This document shows, one piece after another, positions 60,831-64,000 of a DNA stretch of 64,000 nucleotides (position 1 is the stretch's first letter; every line of letters starts with the position of its first letter). The notes under the pieces are model-generated. The model searched no databases. It saw nothing but the letters and a program-made list of their open reading frames with translations, and had not been told where the DNA came from. Where the stretch lies: NCBI GenBank assembly GCA_905236635.1, contig CAJOCJ010000015.1:16237-80236 (forward strand), in the 5' to 3' direction. A program made the position numbers and the translations under genes. Origin of the DNA: an uncultured Bacteroidales bacterium. Its GTDB lineage: Bacteria > Bacteroidota > Bacteroidia > Bacteroidales > F082.

Positions 60831-61535
60831 ATGGCAAAACAATGGATCATACCCGACATACACGGCTGTGTCATCACACTTAAACAGCTGATAGAGAACG
60901 GCATACAGCCATCCAAGGACGATGAGATTTATTTCCTTGGCGACTATATCGACCGCGGTCCAGATGGCAAAGGCGTCATCGACTATATCATGAGTCTGCA
61001 GAGCGAGGGTTACAAAATCGACTATCTCATCGGCAATCATGAGTATTACTGCATGAGCTCCTTTGAAGCCGACAAGCACAGGTTTTTATTTAAGAGCAGC
61101 ATCCAGAAAGAATGGGAACGCTACGGCGCCAAGACGACGCTGGCAAGCTTCGGGATGAAACATCCACGTGACATCGACCCGAAATACATCGAGTGGATGA
61201 AGAAAGGCAAGTATTTCATCGAACTCGACAAATATATCCTCGTCCACGCAGGCATGAACTTCAATATTCCCAACCCGTTCGACGACACCATGTCGATGCT
61301 GTGGGTGCGTGATTTTAAAGTCGATACCATGAAGATAGGTGGCAAGAAAATCATTCACGGACACGTGCCGGTGGAACACAGCCTCATCCAGCTTTTCATC
61401 GACTCAAACGGCTATGACTTCATAGCACTCGACAACGGCGTCTATTACCGTGACCAGAAAGTGGGCTTCGGCAACCTCATGGCACTCGAGCTCAACAATA
61501 TGGAGCTTATAGCCCAACCGAACGTCGATTTCTGA
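60831..61535 (+). CDS. metallophosphoesterase (PPP-type serine/threonine phosphatase-like)
   Basis: IIPDIHGCVITLKQL, FLGDYIDRGPDGKGVID, YLIGNHEYY, LVHAGMNF, IHGHVPVEHS. Confidence 0.93.
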   Translation: MAKQWIIPDIHGCVITLKQLIENGIQPSKDDEIYFLGDYIDRGPDGKGVIDYIMSLQSEGYKIDYLIGNHEYYCMSSFEADKHRFLFKSSIQKEWERYGAKTTLASFGMKHPRDIDPKYIEWMKKGKYFIELDKYILVHAGMNFNIPNPFDDTMSMLWVRDFKVDTMKIGGKKIIHGHVPVEHSLIQLFIDSNGYDFIALDNGVYYRDQKVGFGNLMALELNNMELIAQPNVDF

Positions 61536-62188
61536 TGTTTGTCGACATCCATACACACGTTGATAATCAATCTGTTATAAAGATTGTAGATAATTTTTCG
61601 GAAAAAATTTTAATGACTTGGGGTATCCACCCCTGGGACATAAGCAATGACACGAAGCAAATGGTGGTGGAGGATTTCTCCATTCCGCTCCGCTTCGGTC
61701 GAAATGACGACCACGACTTGGCTTCCATAACCGCTATCGGTGAGGTGGGACTGGACAAAGTTCATAAAGAGACATTCAAAAAACAGGTTGAGGTTTTTGA
61801 GGAAATGATAAGATTATCAGAGAGCTACCGCAAGCCGATGATAATACATTGCGTGAGGGCGTATTCCGAAATAATCGAGATGAGGAAGAAGACGAAAGCC
61901 ACCATGCCATGGGTGATTCACGGCTTCAACAGCTCGGTGGAGACGATGCGGCAACTCCTGAGATACGACATGTATATCTCGCTGGGAGAAATATTATATC
62001 GCAATGAGAACCAAGCGGTTAAGATATTAAACGACATCCCTGTTGAACGACTCTTTTTGGAGACCGACGTCTCAGGAAGAGACATAAAGGACGTTTACTA
62101 TAAAGCGGCGGCATTGATGGGATGCGAGGTCGAATTTTTGTGTAACAAGATTTTTGAGAACTATGGAAGACTGGAAGCAGCGCACTAA
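61535..62188 (+). CDS. tatD: TatD family hydrolase
   Basis: FVDIHTHVD, WGIHPWDI, ITAIGEVGLDK, PMIIHCVRAYSEI, VIHGFNSSVETM, LFLETDVS. Confidence 0.88.
   Translation: MFVDIHTHVDNQSVIKIVDNFSEKILMTWGIHPWDISNDTKQMVVEDFSIPLRFGRNDDHDLASITAIGEVGLDKVHKETFKKQVEVFEEMIRLSESYRKPMIIHCVRAYSEIIEMRKKTKATMPWVIHGFNSSVETMRQLLRYDMYISLGEILYRNENQAVKILNDIPVERLFLETDVSGRDIKDVYYKAAALMGCEVEFLCNKIFENYGRLEAAH
61672..61710. repeat. copy of the TCGAAATGACG repeat arm inside tatD
   Basis: GGATTTCTCCATTCCGCTCCGCTTCGGTCGAAATGACGA; 35 of 37 nt identical to the reverse complement of the left arm at 11270-11306 by hand alignment. Confidence 0.92.
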
Positions 62189-62900
62189 TATATTAATAGG
62201 TGACGAGGGCGTGCAACGTCTCGCCAATGCCCACGTCCTGGTGGTAGGCCTGGGTGGCGTGGGAGCGTATGCGGCGGAACAATTAGCGCGGGCGGGCATT
62301 GGCGAGATGACCATCGTCGATAGCGACACCGTGAGCGCCACCAACAAGAATCGTCAGCTGCTGGCACTCGACAGCACCATAGGTCGTCTCAAGACCGAGG
62401 TGATGGCGGAACGCATCCGCGACATCAATCCCGACATCAAACTTCATGTGCTGACGCAATATCTTAAGGATCAGTCGATTATAGACCTGATGGCGCAGAA
62501 GTACGACTTCGTGGTCGACGCAATCGATACCATGGCACCCAAGGTGTTCCTGCTCTATTATGCGGTGCAGAATCATCAGAATATCGTGAGCTGCATGGGC
62601 GCGGGAGGCAAATACGACCCGACCAAAGTAGAGATATGCGACATGTCGAAGTCGTACAACTGCCGACTGGCATTTTACATCCGAAAACGGCTGCACCGAC
62701 TGGGCATCCGCGAAGGTATCACCGTTGTTTTCTCGCCTGAGAAAGTGGCTGACGACGCCTTCATAGTGGAAGACGAACAACAACAAAACAAAATAGCTAC
62801 AGTGGGAACGATATCATATATGCCAGCCGTTTTCGGATGCTTCTGCGCCTCCTATGTCATCAACCGGCTACTAGAAACACAAAGTCGTGTCTCTTCTTGA
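62163..62900 (+). CDS. tcdA: tRNA threonylcarbamoyladenosine dehydratase (ThiF/E1 family)
   Basis: MEDWKQRTNILIGDEGVQRLANAHVLVVGLGGVGAYAAEQLARAGIGEMTIVDSDTVSATNKNRQLLAL. Confidence 0.92.
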   Translation: MEDWKQRTNILIGDEGVQRLANAHVLVVGLGGVGAYAAEQLARAGIGEMTIVDSDTVSATNKNRQLLALDSTIGRLKTEVMAERIRDINPDIKLHVLTQYLKDQSIIDLMAQKYDFVVDAIDTMAPKVFLLYYAVQNHQNIVSCMGAGGKYDPTKVEICDMSKSYNCRLAFYIRKRLHRLGIREGITVVFSPEKVADDAFIVEDEQQQNKIATVGTISYMPAVFGCFCASYVINRLLETQSRVSS

Positions 62901-63618
62901 CTTCTTTCTCGATATGCGCAATGTAATGCGTGCGACGCGGTATGGTGTCAAGTATCTTCTGGGCCTCTTCGTACTCTCCCATCTCACGGTATAACTCAAT
63001 GATTTCCAATATCGAAGCCTCATACTCCTCATCGTCTGGAGTATAACGTCCTTTCACCAACACAAGCAGAGCTTTCATATTGTCAACATACTCATCGTGA
63101 AGCTTCTTGAACATTATGCGGCCCAACTTCTGTTTCTTGCGGTTCTTACGCCATACGTTGAAACTCATCTTTCCCGAGAAAAGATAGTTCAAATGCATCT
63201 GATAGTTGTTGCGCACCAAATCGTTATACGCCCACCACATCAGACGACGGACATAAAGTTCCTTATCTTTATCATTATCAATGGCTTGCAGACATTGTTT
63301 ATAATGTTCCACAAGTGCTAGACGCCCTTCGACACTGTTGAAATGTATGCCGAAGAAACGCCAGTGATTCCAGTTATAATATGGCACATCGGGTTTCTTG
63401 TATGTCACAACAGGTTCTTTGTACTCCTCCACCCAGAACCAGTGACTGCATGACGGACATGCGATAATCTTCTGCGGCTCGGTTATGTAATTGTCGTTCA
63501 ACGTCTTACCATCAGAATACAATATCGATTTATTGACCATCTCCGACTTTACGAGATGACCCTCGAGCCATGCGCCGCATTTAGGACATTGGATATAAAA
63601 AGTATCGTATTTTATCAT
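62860..63618 (-). CDS. hypothetical protein with N-terminal zinc-ribbon-like CxxC pairs
   Basis: IQCPKCGAWLEGHLV...IIACPSCSHWFWVEEYK; C-terminal TPR-like helices. Confidence 0.65.
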   Translation of the reverse strand: MIKYDTFYIQCPKCGAWLEGHLVKSEMVNKSILYSDGKTLNDNYITEPQKIIACPSCSHWFWVEEYKEPVVTYKKPDVPYYNWNHWRFFGIHFNSVEGRLALVEHYKQCLQAIDNDKDKELYVRRLMWWAYNDLVRNNYQMHLNYLFSGKMSFNVWRKNRKKQKLGRIMFKKLHDEYVDNMKALLVLVKGRYTPDDEEYEASILEIIELYREMGEYEEAQKILDTIPRRTHYIAHIEKEVKKRHDFVFLVAG

Positions 63619-63633
63619 GACGTTGATTTTTAA

Positions 63634-64000
63634 TTACTTACGACCGAAGTCAGCGGGTATCTCGCCCCATATTTCGGTTCTCCATTTATAAATCGGAACT
63701 CTGAAGGTGTTGTCGTGGAGCCATTTCTCGGCTCGTGCTATCACCTCGAAGAGATAGCTGTTTTTATCTGTTTTAACGAGTTTCGTTCGGCACAGCATCT
63801 CGCTCACCCACTTCTGTCCGTTCAAGGAGTCAGAATAAATTGGCAGGTTGATGCGGTTTTTCTGTTGCCATGCGAGGCAGTGAACGATGGCGAGGAACTC
63901 CCCTATGTTGTTGGTGCCGCCTTCAAACACGGGGCTTTTGAACAGCTCGGTGCCCGTCTCGACGAACACGCCCCGGTATTCCATTTTACCTGGATTACCG
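63634..64000 (-). CDS. ribonuclease H family protein (5' end beyond window)
   Basis: GNPGKMEYRGVFVETGTELFKSPVFEGGTNNIGEFLAIVHCLAWQQKNRINLPIYSDSLNGQKWV; frame stays open to the window edge. Confidence 0.85.
   Translation of the reverse strand, partial: GNPGKMEYRGVFVETGTELFKSPVFEGGTNNIGEFLAIVHCLAWQQKNRINLPIYSDSLNGQKWVSEMLCRTKLVKTDKNSYLFEVIARAEKWLHDNTFRVPIYKWRTEIWGEIPADFGRK

Overview
This 64 kb window is a gene-dense chromosomal segment from a Bacteroidota genome, probably Bacteroidales-like. The evidence is several type IX secretion (T9SS) type-A sorting tails, a PorZ-like protein, TAnnTTTG-type promoters and many Bacteroidota lipoproteins. I see no phage, transposase, CRISPR array or rRNA. 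About 54 protein genes and 2 tRNA genes (Arg-CCT, Glu-CTC) are supported. Housekeeping content includes atpA/atpG, panC/panD, recO, mrdA/rodA, pfkA, aspS, lysS, mevalonate genes, holB, lnt, recG, gpmA, tatD and tcdA. The most notable signals are: (1) a secreted homologue of Porphyromonas peptidylarginine deiminase (PPAD) with its catalytic and substrate-carboxylate residues apparently conserved, about 7 kb from a gingipain-like C25 protease and in the same window as porZ; (2) several families of short palindromic or tandem repeats inserted in frame into conserved enzymes (Lnt, TatD, peptidase U32 twice, polysaccharide deacetylase), with related intergenic copies; (3) a four-gene operon of exported proteins, three of which appear to share a paralogous domain, ending in an LRR protein built from three WW-capped modules, with a perfect 10-bp attenuator-like hairpin inside one signal-peptide coding region; (4) a radical SAM (Elp3-like) protein fused to a putative guanidine-modifying-enzyme-fold domain; (5) an apparent 5' frame disruption in aspS. 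All functional calls come from reading translations; no database search was run.
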